A stretch of DNA of 64,000 nucleotides from Panax quinquefolius (taxonomy: Eukaryota; Streptophyta; Magnoliopsida; Apiales; Araliaceae), in contig CM035161.1 of assembly GCA_020205615.1 (NCBI GenBank), positions 3,092,526-3,156,525 on the forward strand, in the 5' to 3' direction. The notes beneath the pieces are model-generated. The model was not told the origin of the DNA. It worked only from the letters and a program-made list of their open reading frames with translations, and made no database searches. Of the stretch, positions 11,247-25,334 are shown one piece after another. The number at the start of each line of letters is the position of its first letter. Within the stretch, counting starts at the first letter, position 1. A program made the position numbers and the translations under genes.

Positions 11247-12734
11247 TGTAAGACCCCAACTTATTATAAATAAAATTGAATTTTTTCTCTATTCATTATT
11301 CTAAATTAATAAGGTGTTAATTTGATATAATACTTTGGTTATGGGTGAAATGTGCAAATTTTACAAAATAAGCAAGTGGTTATAAAATATTCATTTCTGT
11401 CGGGAAATCTTCATTTGGTCGTGGAATATTCTTTTTGTCGGGGAATATTCGTATGACTGCGGAGCCATTTTTGGGCCCCATAACGAAAAACGACAAAATA
11501 TGAGTTTTTATGAATAGCGATTAGAATCAAGTACAATTAACACTTATTAGGTTACACGGTGGTTAAAATCTGATGTCTGGCGTGGTTTACAAGAAGATAC
11601 ACACGGTATTGCGACAAGATTGTTGAATTATTGATTAAAGACGTAAGAATGCACTACACAATAATTGTTACTGTAATTCTTTGTTCAATATTTTATTTTA
11701 TTGATTCAATAATTTTTGCGTTGATAGTTTATATTATTGTTGTTTTAATAATTGTCATCGCATAAAGTATTTCCCATTATCGGATCAATAATTCATATTA
11801 TTTGAATAATATTATTAGATAACATTATTGGCAATGTCTAGAAAGTTACATCAAGAAGAGGTTTGGTCACCTAATCAATTGCCAATAAGGAGAAATTCTT
11901 ATTGAAAGCCCCTCTTTCTGAGGAACCGCACTGGTTGTCATAATTGTGATTTTGTAATATTATTTGTGAATAATTAATTATTGATTTATATAATAAGGAA
12001 ATATTTATTTGATGTAGATATTAATGATGGATTTATTTATGTGGTTATAAATGAAAGAATTAATGATGAGGTATTTTATCAGTATTTTATCGGAATGGAG
12101 GTATTAAAAATCATCCGTTTATGGATTTCGGATATTTTCGATTTGAAATTTGGAAAAACTCAAAGCTACAAAGTTGTAGAGAATTCGATTTCGTGTGGAA
12201 TGAACATAAAATTCATATTTTTCTGATAAACGGGCTATTTTCTATGAATTACTGAAGTTTCGAAAAATAAAATAATTTTTATTAAATTATGGGTGGGACC
12301 CACTTTTTGGTTGGTGTTGAATGCACATGGGCTGCTGAAAATTTTCAGAATTGGTGGCTAGCTTGTTCAATTGATGCATGAGTAGAAGAAATAATGAGAA
12401 ATAATATTGTTTTATTATTTTAGTCTCCTATGGCGTTCTAACATTTTCCTATAAATAGACGCTTAGGTTAGAATTGAAAATCACACCAGAAACAAGTTTT
12501 CTTTCTCTCTAGATTATCGAACGTATTTTTGTGAGTATTTTGATACTTTGAGAGTTGCTATTCAGTGCAAGTTTCTGTCAGCACTATATCCGAAATTCAA
12601 GTCGGAAAGACGGTTATTTTGAGGTAAGGGATGTTATTTTCTTCTTAAATGATATTATTTTCTTCAATATCATTATCTTAGAAATATTGGTGAACTTTTA
12701 ATAAAATTTGGAAGTTTTTGTGTCGGGAGTTACT
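11247..12734 (+). repeat. Element A 3' LTR, first piece
   Basis: Starts TGTAAGACCCCAACTTATT and aligns with the 5' LTR from its start. It stops at TTACT (12730–12734), where element B is inserted; the continuation is at 32389. Confidence 0.93.
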
Positions 12735-15378
12735 TGTGGCGCCCCAAAATAGTATACATCACACATTACGAGTCGCCAAATACATAGGTACGAATATAAA
12801 TACAATCTTCAATATACAACAAGAGAGGCGTGAGTTTTAATATAAATATTATCTTCTAGACAATATCCACTCTCGAGAATAAGTTCTCATTACATTTATT
12901 GTCACTTTATTTAATGTAATAGTGAGGACTACTAATACTTATCATCCGGGACCGTCACTCTGGTTCCCCGACTAGTCCTTTTGCCACGCTCTAATTTCTG
13001 AAGTGAATAAAGTGAAAGAAAGGTTGAGCTCAACTAGCCCAAGAAGAAATATTATGACTAAGATAATGCATAATAAATTATCATTAGTCTTCAACAATGT
13101 TAAACCGATAAAATCTGATGAGCATCAAGTTTAAGCTGCAATGGAACATACAATCCATTAAAAGAGTCAGTAGAGAATAAAATCTACAATCTTTTATGAT
13201 TTAAAAGGTTTTTCATCACTTTTATCGCTAGGACTCAGCTTAATAAATAAACCACATCATCCCTGCACTACGGCCAATGATATTCATTAGTATCACAACC
13301 ACAAATTATCCATGCACTACGGGCCAAGGATAGTCGTGTATTCATCAATGGTCATGATCATGCCAACAACTATCCATCAATGCACTACGGGCCAAAGAGG
13401 ACTTTTACCACATCATTTGTAACATTACGGTCATGATTGCACGGAATAATCCTTGATCATAATCATACCAAGTTCATCTATGCACTACAGGCCACAGACG
13501 ACTTTCAAAAAAATATAAACATGAGGATGATGACAATGATATAAGAGTTCAATAAAACAAGTTCAAGAATTAATTTATTCAGGAACTAATAACATCCAAA
13601 TTGTCAACATGATACTTTTTCAGAAGAGTAAAATTTAAGAATGCTCGGAAGAATATTTCCATGAAAAGATCTTTGGATGAAGCGCAAATATCGAGGATAT
13701 TCCACTAATTTCATGGAGTATATAAGTCAAAACTTTAACCAACTTAGTATAATAAAGAATGGAATAACAAAAGAAATTACCATGCACGCGGTACTTCACA
13801 TGTACGAGGTTATTCCAGCAGTAATAATAAATAATGAAACCAGTCCCGCAGAAACTAAGCAGTGATGGATATTCAAAAGAATAATAAAGACGGAACCGTG
13901 TCCGCATAAAATGCATGCACGAGGATATTCCAAATGAATAATAAAGAATGGAATAACAACGAAATTTCACCATGTATGCGGTACTTGCATGACAGAGCAA
14001 AGTTATTCAATGAGAATAATAAATAATTGAATAATCAAGAATTTCACCAAGTATAGGGTGAAATCACAGCGTATCTGAGTTATTCCAATGCGAATAATAA
14101 AGAATGTAATAATGTAAGTTCTCTTCATGAATATAAAAAAAACCCCTTACCTTATAAATAAGAGTACTCGAACGGTAGGGTGGGGATATACTTGAAGAAA
14201 CTTGCACTACGTTCAAAGCTTTCTTAAACGCTAAAGAAATATGCTTCAAGATTATAGAAGAAGAATTTCTCTACGTTTTCTCTCTAGAATTTCGTTAATT
14301 CAGTAAGAAATAATGAAGGAATGAGCTTTATTTATAGAAGAATGGTGAATAGTAACCAATCTATGAAGCAGTCTAGATTGATTTACTTTTTAAAGCAGAT
14401 TTGGTCAGATTGGTTTATAATAAAATATAATATATTCTATTTATAATCTAATAAAATGAATAACTTTATAAAAGTATTACATTTTATATAAAAAGATTTT
14501 ACTATACAAACACTACGCAGCACTATGCAAATACTATGCATAATAAAATATAATATATTCTAATTATTGTTTAATAAAATAGATAACTTTAGAAAAGTAT
14601 TTTGTTTTTTATATAAAAGATTTTCTTATTAGCCTAATAAAACGAATAACTTTATAAAAGTATTATGTTTTATATAAAAGCTTTTTCATTTTTTTATTAC
14701 ATTAATAATACTAATAAAACAAAACTTCATCATCGTTATCATAATTCACACTATTAATCGACTGTGTCGCTCCCAGAAAGAGGGCTTTCAATAAGGATTT
14801 CTCCTATTGGCGTGCAATTAGGTGACCAAACCTCTCCTGGCAGAACTTATAGACATCGTTAATAATGCAAATAATAATATTAACAACTTTATTATATAAA
14901 TTATTGATTTAATAATATATAAAATATTGACAATAATTGAATCAAATAACGTGAGATACTATGCAACAATTACTGAAGCAATAATTGAACAAAACTGAGT
15001 GACTTCTCACGTAAGCATCAATAATCAATACCGTGTGCTACTATGCAATCACGCGTATTCCTGTACTTTTAACACTGGGTGTTTTAACAGTTAACGGTAA
15101 AACTTCCGTCGTTATTTTCATAAAATATATTTTTTTGTCGTTTTTTCAATCCGACAATAATTCCGTTGTGGGGTCCACCAATGATTGTGCCGTTGTACGA
15201 ATATTCCCTGTTAAAACGAATATTCCCCGACCAATCGAATATTATAAACAACTTGCGTACTTTACAAAATTTCTAAATATTACCCACAAATATAACATTA
15301 TATCAAATTCATTCCATAATACTCAAAAATAATATTCATCGAAAAATCATCTTTATTCATAAAAGTTGGGGTCTTACA
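12735..15378 (-). repeat. Element B 3' LTR
   Basis: 2644 bp, ending (element sense) GGCGCCACA at 12735 and starting TGTAAGACCCC at 15378. It holds four hairpin units between 13255 and 13500 (with GCACTACGG on the + strand) and GAATATTC boxes at 15199 and 15218. Open stretches near 13640–14250 are chance frames with no recognisable protein. Confidence 0.92.
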
Positions 15379-15392
15379 ACCTCCCCTTCTTA
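15379..15392 (-). other. Polypurine tract of element B
   Basis: Reads AAGAAGGGGAGGTT in the element's sense, directly before the 3' LTR. Confidence 0.75.
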
Positions 15393-15704
15393 TGAAATTT
15401 CGCCCTCGAAATTAGGGTACGTACCTTGTATGTCGAAGAAGTAAGGATACCTTGATTTCATTTCAGATTCTAACTCCCAGGTTATTTCCTCAACATAGTG
15501 GTTCCTCCATAAAACTTTGACTTGAGGTATAACCTTGGAGCGTAGAATATGTTCCTTCTTATCCAAGATTTGAACAAGAACCTCTTCATATGTTAAATCT
15601 TCCGCTATTTCATCTGGTTCTAACTCAATAATGTGGTTCGGGTCTTTCACATATTTACGTAACATGGATATATGAAAAACATTATGAACACGAGACAAGG
15701 ACAC
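15390..15704 (-). pseudogene. Element B chromodomain, integrase C-terminal end
   Basis: A 104-codon open stretch with SRVHNVFHISMLRKYV followed by the chromodomain (LTYEE, ILDKKEHILRSK, VKVLWRNH, ITWELE). Unlike element A, the Trp codon in VKVLWRNH is intact. The integrase just upstream is broken (the stretch between 15705 and 15783 jumps over most of the C-terminal core), so the whole protein is not encoded. Confidence 0.88.
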
Positions 15705-15782
15705 AGAGTCTTAATAAATCTTCAAGAGTTTGAATAGTCTCTCTGATTGTCCGTCCGTCTGAGGATGATATGCCGAACTAAA

Positions 15783-16360
15783 TCATAAATCCGTGCCCAT
15801 AGCTTTTTGCAAACTAACCCAAAATCTTGGGTCTCGATCAGAAACTATGGATACTGGCATACCATGAAATCTTACAACCTCATTTATATACATACGAGCA
15901 AGACATTCAAGTATATAAGTTTCTCGTATTGGTAAGAAATGAACAGACTTGGTCAATCTATCAACAATGACCCAAATTGCATCTATGCCTTGAGAAACCT
16001 TGGGAAGCCAGTAACGAAATCCATGGTAATGTGCTCCCACTTCCATTCTGGAATTTCAAGTGGTTGCAATGGACCTTTTGGTACTTGATGTTCCGCTTTG
16101 ACTCATTGACAAGTTATACACCTTGAGATAAACAACGTTATTTCTCTCTTCATATTGCCCCACCAAAATGTATGTCGAAGATCATGATACATTTTGGAAC
16201 TCCCAGGATGGATTACAAACGGTGTGTTGTGGGCCTCCATCATAATTTTATACTTTAAATCAGGGTCGTTAGGAACACAAAGTCTGGAGTTGACTCGAAG
16301 TATTCCTTCTTCATCGATTCTTGCTTCCAGTATAGCACCTTCTTGTACTTTTTTTCTCAT
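15783..16360 (-). pseudogene. Element B integrase zinc domain and catalytic core
   Basis: Two open pieces. 16103–16360 carries the HHCC domain (HNTPFVIHPG, ISRCITCQ). 15783–16046 carries the core with [11 protein letters not shown] and SDRDPRF, retaining that acidic residue but lacking the four residues that usually follow PRF. A frameshift near 16030 separates the first catalytic Asp region from the rest. Non-functional. Confidence 0.87.
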
Positions 16361-16375
16361 AACGATCGAACAGTC

Positions 16376-17480
16376 TCAGTAGCTTGAGCAGCCTTTAACT
16401 TTATCGATTAAAGTCGGTTCCACTCGTATATTCTCCATCATCACTTGGGTCCCTGGAGTCTTTATCTCTATCTCTATCCTTTGCAAGTCATACAAAATGG
16501 GCCTTTGCGTTGACAATATCGCACTCGTACCCGCATATGATCTTCTACTCAATGCGTTAGCTACCACGTTCGCTTTTCCTGGATGGTATTGAATGGTATG
16601 ATCATAATCTTTCAATAGTTCAACCCAACGTCGTTGTCGCATGTTGAGTTCCTTTTGAGTGAAGAAATATTTGAGGCTTTTATGATCCGTAAAGATCTCT
16701 ACTTTCTCCCCATACAAGTAATGCCTCCAAATTTTAAGTGCGAAGACAACAACTGCCAATTCTAGATCATAAGTAGGATAATTCCTCTGATATTCTTTTA
16801 GTTGTCGAGAGGCATAGGCTATGACTTTCCCATGTTGCATAAGAACACATCCTAACCCTTTGCCTGAAGCATCACTGTAGATGACAAATCCCTCCGAGCC
16901 AGATGGTATTCACGTAACAGGTCTTTGAAATGAGTCTCTCTTGAGTTCTTAAAAACTCTTCTCACATTCCTCGCTCCAACCGAATTTTGTATCTTTTTGA
17001 GTCGGTGATTTAAGGGAGTAGCGATTCGAGAAAACCCTTCATTTAATCTCGATAATAACCACTAGTGGCCGAGAAAGCTACGATTTCTATTACTAATTTA
17101 GGTTGCTCCCAGCTTTGAATAGTTTTAATCTTTGCTGGGTCAACAGATATTTCATGACTTGATACTACGTGCCCAAGGAATTCTACTTCCTCAAGCCAGA
17201 ACTCACATTTCTTTAACTTGGCATAAAGCTTATATTCACGAAGCTTTTGGAGTATCAGCCTCAAGTGTTGCTCATGATCCTCACGGCTTTTGGAATAAAT
17301 AAGGATGTCATCAATAAAGACGACCACAAAGTGATCCAAATATTCTTTAAATACTCGGTTAATCATATCTATGAAGGCAGCAGGAGCATTAGTTAATCCA
17401 AAAGACATAACTAGGAATTCATAATGCCCGTACAGAGTTCTGAAAGCCGTCTTTGGAATGTCATCGGTTCTAATCTTCAA
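16376..17480 (-). pseudogene. Element B RNase H and C-terminal reverse transcriptase
   Basis: 16376–16840 holds RNase H with an intact TDHKSLKYF motif and ADALSRRS-like end (read ANALSRRS). 17043–17480 holds the RT palm with the FIDDILIYS box (FIDD codons at 17307–17318) and thumb. Frameshifts between 16840 and 17043 disrupt the connection. Confidence 0.9.
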
Positions 17481-17491
17481 TTGGTGATATC

Positions 17492-17983
17492 CTAACGAAG
17501 ATCAATCTTTGAAAAGAATTTGGCTCCTTCAAACCGATCAAATAGGTCATCAATACGTGGCAATGGGTACCTATTTTTGATGGTGACATGATTCAACTCC
17601 CGATAATCAATACAAAGTCGCATACTCCCATCTTTCTTCTTCACGAATAGAACAGGAGCACCCCAAGGAGAAGTACTAGGACGAATGAAACCGATGTCTG
17701 ACAATTCCTGCAGTTGGGTCTTTAATTCCTGAAGTTCAATAAGAGCCATTCGATATGGGGCATTGGAAATAGGTTTTGTACCGGGTTCAAGGTCAATACA
17801 AAATTCAATTTCACGCTCCGGGGGTAGGCCAGGAAGTTCTTCAGGGAATACGTCAGGAAATTCATTAATAATAGAAATATCATTTAAAACTGACATATTT
17901 TTGTTTAGATCCGTGATATGAGCTAAGAAAGCTTGACATCCATTTTTCAATAAACGAATAGCTTTATGGCATGAGATGACAGT
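17492..17983 (-). pseudogene. Element B N-terminal reverse transcriptase, cut by element C
   Basis: A 152-codon open stretch with [46 protein letters not shown] and [10 protein letters not shown]. The frame runs back into the [16 protein letters not shown] linker and is interrupted at 17983 by insertion of C; the protease side continues at 27941. Confidence 0.92.
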
Positions 17984-20578
17984 TGTAAGACCCCAACTTA
18001 TTATTAATGAAATTTAATTTTCTCTATTTATTATTTTGAAATAGTAAGGGTTGATTTGATTAATGTGGATAGTTATGGGTAAAATACGCAAATATTTCAA
18101 AATAAGCAAAGTGGTTATAAAATATTCATTGTTGTTCGGGGAATATTCGTTTGGTCGTGGAATATTAAATCTGTCTTGAGAATATTAAATGCGATCGCCA
18201 GCGCCCATGTGTGGGCCCCATAACTGAAAAGCGATTGGATGAAGAAAACGCACAAATATAAGTTGTTTAAAAATAACAACAGTAGTTATTTACAATTAAT
18301 ATTGTTAAAATACTGGGTGGTTAAAACACAAGAATATTACACGGTATTGCACCAATTATTGATTCTTACGTAAAGAAGGCACTACTCAATAATGGTTACG
18401 AGAATTATCGCTCAAAGATTTTATTGATTTAATAATTGTTGCGTTGATATTTTATATTGTCGTTGTTTCAATAATTGTCATTACACAAAGATTTTTTATT
18501 ATCGAAGCAATAATTGATATTATCTGAATAATATTATTAGATAATATTATTGGCAATGTCTAGAAAGTTACATCAAGGAGAGGTTTGGTCACCTAATTGC
18601 GGCCAAGAAGGAGAAATTCTTATTCGAAAGCCCCTCTTTCTAAGAACTACCGTTGTCAATATTGTGATTACGTAATAAATAATTAATTATTGATTCATAT
18701 GATGAGAAAAATATTGATTTTATGTGGATATAGATGGAGAAAATTTTTAATGTGACAATTGTTGAAAATTGAAATTTTATCTTTTCTCGATAAAATAATT
18801 ATTTAAATATATTATTATATTTTAATAATATAATAATGGTGATATTTTTACAACGAATGTGGGATATATGAGTATCTGAGGAGGAAGAGTATTTTTGTTG
18901 CAATAAATGTTTAAAACATGTTAAACATGTAAATTGGACCCCATTTATTGATTGAAATTTGATTATAAACTTTGTAAAATCGTCTGCTTATGGATTTTTG
19001 GCCAATTTTTGTTTGGAATTTGGAAAATCTTTCTTCCGCAAAGTTGTAGAGAATTGAATTTTCTATAAAAATCACGAGTTTTGAATTTTCCGACAAAAGG
19101 GCAATTTATTGTGAATTATTGAAGTTCAAGCTCAAAATAATTAATTTTGGAAGTTTAAATTATTTTAAATTAGAAAACATTTTTATTACTTTTTTTCTAG
19201 AAGGTGGCATGTGCTTATTGAGTGAAATCGATTTCAAGAGTGGCGAGGAATTTTGATATATATAATATTATTAAATTAAATTTTCTCGCTTTGGTGTTTT
19301 AAGCAATTTTCTATAAATAGGTGCTTAGGTTAGAATTGAAAATTACACCGTAAATGTAAGTTTTCTCTCTATATTATCGAGCGTATTCTTGTGAGTATTT
19401 TGAGTATACTTTGAGTATTGCTATACGATGCAAGTTCAAGTCATGCTTTTATATCAGGTGTTTCAACTGTAAGATTGTCTTTGTGAGGTAAGGGATATTT
19501 TTTCTTTCTTAATGATATTATTTCTAAAATATCATTATGTTGAAATATTGAATCAAGTTTTATCAAATTTGGAACTTTTGGTGTCTGAGTTACTTATTCA
19601 CGATATCTGGCCTTTATTCACGATATCTGATCTTATTCACGAATCAAGACTATTCATCGAAAAATGAAAAATTTTCTTTCAATTAAAAATATCTATTCGG
19701 ATACTAGCTTTGATTGTATCCATGTTTTGATCATTCTTGAATTTTACACCACTATAATTATTTTTGAGGTATTTTTGGATATGGATAAAACAAAGTACTA
19801 ATCCTTAATCCTTAATCCTTGTCATTTTGTTTCACAGATTATTTTCTTTAAAAATATTTTTCATTATCCTCGGTCTTAAATGATGATATTATTGAATATC
19901 TTTGGCCCAGTGCAAAAAGATGAATGATTTTTAAAGAATATCTTTGGCCCAGTAGTGCAAAGATGAGCAGTGTTTAGATGAACATGACCAATGATGAATT
20001 TCTTTCGCCCTGTAATGCAAAGATGAATATTTGATTCCGGATATATATTGATTAATGTTATGAGGATAAAAGATAGAGCGATGAACTTTTAAATTCATAT
20101 GTAGAAGATAGTAGTTTGCATTCTCTACTTAACTCTTCTAATGAATTATTATTTCCAATCGCGAATATTGATTTAAAATTTGTTGTCTATTGTATTCTAG
20201 TAGATTTTTCCCTGTTGATGACTAACGGTAATTTGTTGTATATTATCTTAGTCATAATATTCTTTACTCGGGCTAGTTGAGCTCACCCTTTTCCTTTTTG
20301 TTCCATTTTTCTTCTCGGGAGGCGAATATATAGCGAAGTTTAGTCTGGGGAATGGAATGAAGGTTCTAGAGAGAGTTGTTTAGTAGTCCTCACCATTTTT
20401 GTAAAATAATGTATCAATAAATGTGATGAGGATTTATTTGAGTATAGATATTGTCTGTAAGATAATATTTGTATTCAAACTCACAGCCATTGTTGTAATA
20501 ATAAAGTTGTAGTTGTTTTACGTGCACCATGTATTGACAACTCGTAATGGGTGATGTATACTATTTTGGGGCGCCACG
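17984..20578 (+). repeat. Element C 5' LTR
   Basis: 2595 bp, TGTAAGACCCC to GCGCCACG. Contains a GAATATTC box at 18141 and hairpin units between about 19890 and 20030. The region 18640–19200 is AT-rich with no gene. Confidence 0.93.
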
Positions 20579-20592
20579 GTTGGTATCGAGCT
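20579..20592 (+). other. Primer binding site of element C
   Basis: GTTGGTATCGAGCT immediately after the 5' LTR, a slightly diverged initiator-Met-type site. Confidence 0.7.
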
Positions 20593-20741
20593 TAGGGATA
20601 TGATCTGGCATGAGATCGGGGAATAGAAACTAGGAGGGAGAGCGAGTAAATCTTTCGCTTAGTGTGTCCTACCTAAGCTTATTTGTTAGTTGGTCAATTA
20701 TATAGGGATATTATGTGATATATTGATTTCTTAATTAACCC

Positions 20742-21860
20742 TTGTTTTATGACAAAGATTTGAGAATGTCGATCGAGAATATTAACAATGGAAATGAGAC
20801 CGTGGAGAGCGCTCAGACTCACCAAGGAGGAGATGCAACAGTCGGCAATGTTCCTCCCGTGAACAACACCAGCGAGCAGATGATGAACGAGGGGATGTTT
20901 AGAAGCTTTTGTAGTTCATGCAAAATCGCAACGAGGAGACTCTTGTTCAAAATATAGGAGGAAATGATAGCAATTCACGGGTTGTCACAACCAAGTAGTT
21001 CAAAGAGTTGGGACCACGAATTTAAGGAAAGCAGATCCGATCATGGCGGAAATATGGGTCAAGCAAATTACCAAGATATTCGATATCTTGGGATGCACGG
21101 AGGAATGAAGGTTCCATTCGCCACCTTTATGTTCCGTGGTGAGGCGAGACATCATGGTGGGAGTTTGTGAAGCGTACCCATCCAACCGCGACTCAAAGCA
21201 TGTCTTGGAGAGCGTTTCAGAAAATATTTAATGACAAATACTTTCACGAAAGTGTTCGTCTATATGAAGGAAGTGGAGTTCATCGATTAGAACAAAACAA
21301 CATGACGGTGTCTCGAAGACGAGGCAAAGTTTGCAGAGTTATCCGTGTTTGCACCTCATTTGGTGGAGAATGAGGCGCGTATGACGCGGATGTTTCGAGA
21401 GGTTTTAAACCCCAAGATACGACAATATCTCATTTCTTATAAATTTTCTCTATTCAGGATGTTGTTAATGAGGCTCAATTGTTAGAAGCGAGATAACGAG
21501 TATGTTCATTGAGGGACCATAACCGAGGATCGCATTCGAGATAGCGCAATCAGCGAATAATGATAACCAAATGGAGAAAGAAGCAGACGGAAAAAAAATG
21601 GTAACCACTCTGGTGGTAATCATGGCCATGAAAATAGAAGAAGCGAGTCGGGAGGAGATTTTAAAAGAGGAGATTTAACAACGACCATGTGAAGACGAGC
21701 AGCACGGCAAAGAATCGGTTCTAAGGGAGGAGAACGACCACCCATTCATATGCTATAAATGCGGAAAGAGGGACATATCACCAAACTATCCACAACAGTT
21801 CAAGGTATGCAATAATTGTGGAAAGGAAGGACATATCGCCGAGATCAGATGCAGAATGAA
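20742..21860 (+). pseudogene. Element C gag remnant
   Basis: The likely start is the ATG at 20766 (MSIENINNGNETVE), equivalent to MASENVENSNG in D and MASENIENING in B. The capsid core follows in changing frames (VPFATFMFRGE near 21113, AFQKIFNDKYFHES near 21209, NNMTVSR near 21295). Two zinc-knuckle remnants lie near 21750–21860 (YKCGKRDI- and NNCGKEGHIA-like). Frameshifts are frequent. Confidence 0.85.
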
Positions 21861-21880
21861 ACCTATTTCATTGGGGGACG

Positions 21881-22338
21881 GTGACTCAAAAGATCATCCC
21901 CGAAAAGTCAAAGTCAACGATTCCGGGAAGAAAGCGTTTGTTATGGACCGGTCAAAATGCGAGGAACCCAAACGAGGTGATCACGGGTAAGCTATTTATA
22001 AATTCTTGCGAAGTTTATACCTTACTTGATACTGGGGTACTACCCATTCATTTATCTCTCCTGCATGTGCTCAACGTTTAAACTTGACAGGAGAAATTAG
22101 ACTTTTTGACCTATCTGTGGAAACTCAGTTAGGAGAAACTTTCATCACATCCATCGTTTATAAATCTTGTTTGATTCAAGTTGGCACCATCACCTTACAC
22201 CGTGACCTTATCTCTTTAAAGATACTTGCTTTTGATGTGATTTTAGGGATTGATTGGTTAACTACTCATCATGCCAAAATTAATTGTTTTCGTAAGGTTG
22301 TTAGTTTTCATATTCCTAACCAACCTCGTTGTATTTAA
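21881..22338 (+). pseudogene. Element C protease remnant
   Basis: It retains the catalytic triad as DTG (EVYTLLDTG), unlike A and B, but a frameshift follows at once. The C-terminal half (ILAFDVILGIDWLTTHHAK) is open at 22084–22338. Confidence 0.85.
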
Positions 22339-23780
22339 TTCAAGCAACTAAACCATTAAAATCAATCACGGTCATATCTAATCATAAAGCTATTCGTTTA
22401 TTGAAAAACGGATGTCAAGTTTTCTTAGCCCATGTTATGGATTTGAATAAAGACACGCGTCAAATTTGAATAATATTCTGTTGTTATTGACTTTCCCGAC
22501 GATTTCTGAAGAACTTCCGGCCTACCCCGTAACGTGAAGTTGAATTGTTTATTGATCTTGAACTTGGTACAAAGCCCATTTCTAAAACCCCATATCGAAT
22601 GGCTCTATTGAACTTCAGGAGTTAAAGGTCCAACTACGAGAATTGTTGGACATCGGTTTCATCTGATCTAGTACATCTCCTTGGGGTGTTCTGTTTTATT
22701 CAGTAAAGAAGAAAAGGCGGAGTATACGACTTTGTATTGACTATCGAGAATTGAACCATGTCACCATCAAGAATAGGTATCCTCTACCTCGTATTGATGA
22801 CTTGTTTGACCCGATTGCAAGGGGCACAATTCTTTTCAAAAATCGATCTTCGATTCGGATATCATCATTTGAAGATTAAAAGCGAGGATATTCCAAAGAG
22901 CGCCTTTGAGAACTCGATATGGGCATTATGAATTCTTAGTCATGTCTTTTGGATCGACTAATGCTCCGCTGGCTTTCATGGATATGATGAACCAAAGTAT
23001 TCAAGGAATATTTGGATCGGTTTGTTGTTGTCTTTATTGATGACATCCTCATATATTCCAAAAGTCGTGAAGATCATGAGCATAATTTGAAAGTTGGTAC
23101 TCCAAAGGCTTCGTGAAAACAAACTATATGCCAAATTGAAGAAATGCGAGTTCGGCGAGGAAGTAGCATTTCTTGGGCACAATGGTGTCAAAACATGGAG
23201 TATCCGTGGACCCGTGAAGATTGAAGCAATACAAAGTTGGAAGCAACAAAGTCGGTGACCAAAGTATGTAGCTTCGGGTCAGATGGTTATTATCGGAGAT
23301 TCGTAGAAGGTTTTCTCGAATCGCTACTCCATTAACTCGGCTAACTCGAAGGATACAAAATTCGTTTGGAGCGAAGAATGCGAGAAGAGTTCCCAAGAGC
23401 TTAAGAGGAGACTTATTTAAGACTGTTCTAACAATACCATCCGGTTCGGATGGATTTGTTATCTCAACGATGCTTTAGGCAAAGGGTTAGGATGTGTTCT
23501 CATGCAACGTGGGAAAGTCATAGCCTATGCCTCATGACAACTTAAAGAGTATGAGAGAGAATTATCATACTCATGATCTAGAGTTAGCGGTGATGGTTTT
23601 CACGCTTAAAGATATGGAGGCACTATATATATGGGGAGAAAGTGGAGATATATTGAGACCATAAAAGCCTTAAATATTTCTTCACTCAAAAAAGAACTCA
23701 ACACGCAGAAATGACGTTGGATCGAGTTATGAAAAGACTACGACCACACTATTCAATACCATCCTGGTAAAAGCGACGCG
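22339..23780 (+). pseudogene. Element C RT–RNase H remnant
   Basis: Translated pieces in all three frames match the RT and RNase H order of A and B: PPYR-like and [21 protein letters not shown] near 22745–22808, the FIDD box near 23033, SDASG-like region near 23460, [11 protein letters not shown] near 23660. Nearly every 30–60 bases carries an indel, so no frame is open beyond about 90 codons. Confidence 0.85.
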
Positions 23781-25320
23781 TGGTGGTGACGCGTTGAGTA
23801 GGAGATCATATGCGGGAATGAGTGCGATGATGTCAAGTATAATGATAGAGCCAACTTTAATAGAAAAGTTAAGGTTGCTTTCAAGCCCAAATCTTGAAAT
23901 GGCGCGTATGAAGAAGAAAAGTAAGAAGAGCTATTATTAGGGCGAGAATTGATGAAGAAGGAATACTTGAGTCCACTCTAGACTTTGTGTCCATAACGAC
24001 TACGATTTGAAGTACAAGATTATGATGGAGGCACACAATACACCATTTGCAATCCATCTCGGAAGTACCAAATGTATCGTGATCTTGACATACATTTTGG
24101 TGGAACAATATGAAGAGAGAGATTGCAAAGTTTATCTCGATGTGTTTAACTTGTCAACGTGTAAAGGCAGAGCATCTAGTACCTAAGGGTCCGTTGTAAC
24201 CACTTGAGATTCCGAAATGGAAGTGGGAACACATTACCATGGATTTCGTTACGGGTCTTCCTACGGTTTCTCAAGGCATCAATGCTATTTGGGTTATTGT
24301 TGATAGATTAACCAAGTCTGCTCATTTCTTGCCGACACGGAGACTTATTCCTTGAACGTCTTGCTAGTATATACGTGAATGAGATTGTGAGGTTGCATGG
24401 CATGCACAGTATCCATAGTTTCGGATCGTGACCCAAGATTCACTTCAAGATTTTGGGTTAGCTTGCAAAAAGCTATGGGCATAGATTTACGATTGGTTCG
24501 GCATACCATCCTCAAAGCAGACGGACAATCGAGAGAGGACTATTCAAACTCTTGAAGATCTATTAAGACTCGTGTGTCCTAGACTTCAAAGGCGGTTGGG
24601 ATAAGTATTTACCATTGGTGGAATTCTCCTACAACAACGATTATCGAGCAAGTATAGGTGTGGCTCCATTCAAGCATTATATGGACGAAAGTGTCGCTTC
24701 TCGGTATGTTGGGGACGAAGGTGGGTGAAGCAACATTATTGGGACTCAAGTCAATACGTATGACTACGAAAAAGATCCAAATGATTCGACAACGATACAA
24801 AAGCAGCACAAGATCGACAAAAGAGTTATGCGGATCTTCATCGAAAGGACGTGGAATTTAGTATCGGGGATCATGTATTGTTGCGAGTTGCTCCATGGAA
24901 GAGAGTTACAAGATTTGGGAAGAGAGGAAAGCTCAATCCACGATTTATTGGTCCATTTCAAATTCTTGACCGAGTAGGAAATGTAGACTATAGACTCGCT
25001 ACCTCTCAAAAGTATGTCTCGTGTTCATAATGTGTTTCACATATCATGCTTCGTAAATATGTGAAAGACACGAACCACGTTATAGAGTTAAACCGGACGA
25101 GATAGTAGAAGACTTAACGTATAAGGAGGTACTGTCAAGATCTTGGATAGGAAGGAGCATGTCCTACGTAGCAAAGGTCATACCACAAGTTAAAGTTCTA
25201 TGGAGGAATCATGCTATATAGAGGAAATGACTAGGAATTGGAAACGAAATGAAAGCGAAAGTATCCTCACCTTTTGAAAACACAGTACGTGACGTCAATT
25301 TCGGGAGAGGACGAAATTTC
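23781..25320 (+). pseudogene. Element C integrase and chromodomain remnant
   Basis: The zinc domain is recognisable near 24025–24165, the catalytic core (MDFVTGLP near 24238, [11 protein letters not shown] near 24303, SDRDPRFTSRFW near 24421), the SPVCW-type GRKC segment near 24685, the C-terminal domain near 24900–24970 and the chromodomain near 25090–25260. The acidic residues of the core are present, but indels break the frame throughout. Confidence 0.85.
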
Positions 25321-25334
25321 ATAAGGAGGGAGGT

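Noticed and set aside
13635..14000. 121-codon reverse-strand open stretch
   Set aside because: Within B's 3' LTR; made of repeated TATTCCATT-type segments, with no protein similarity.
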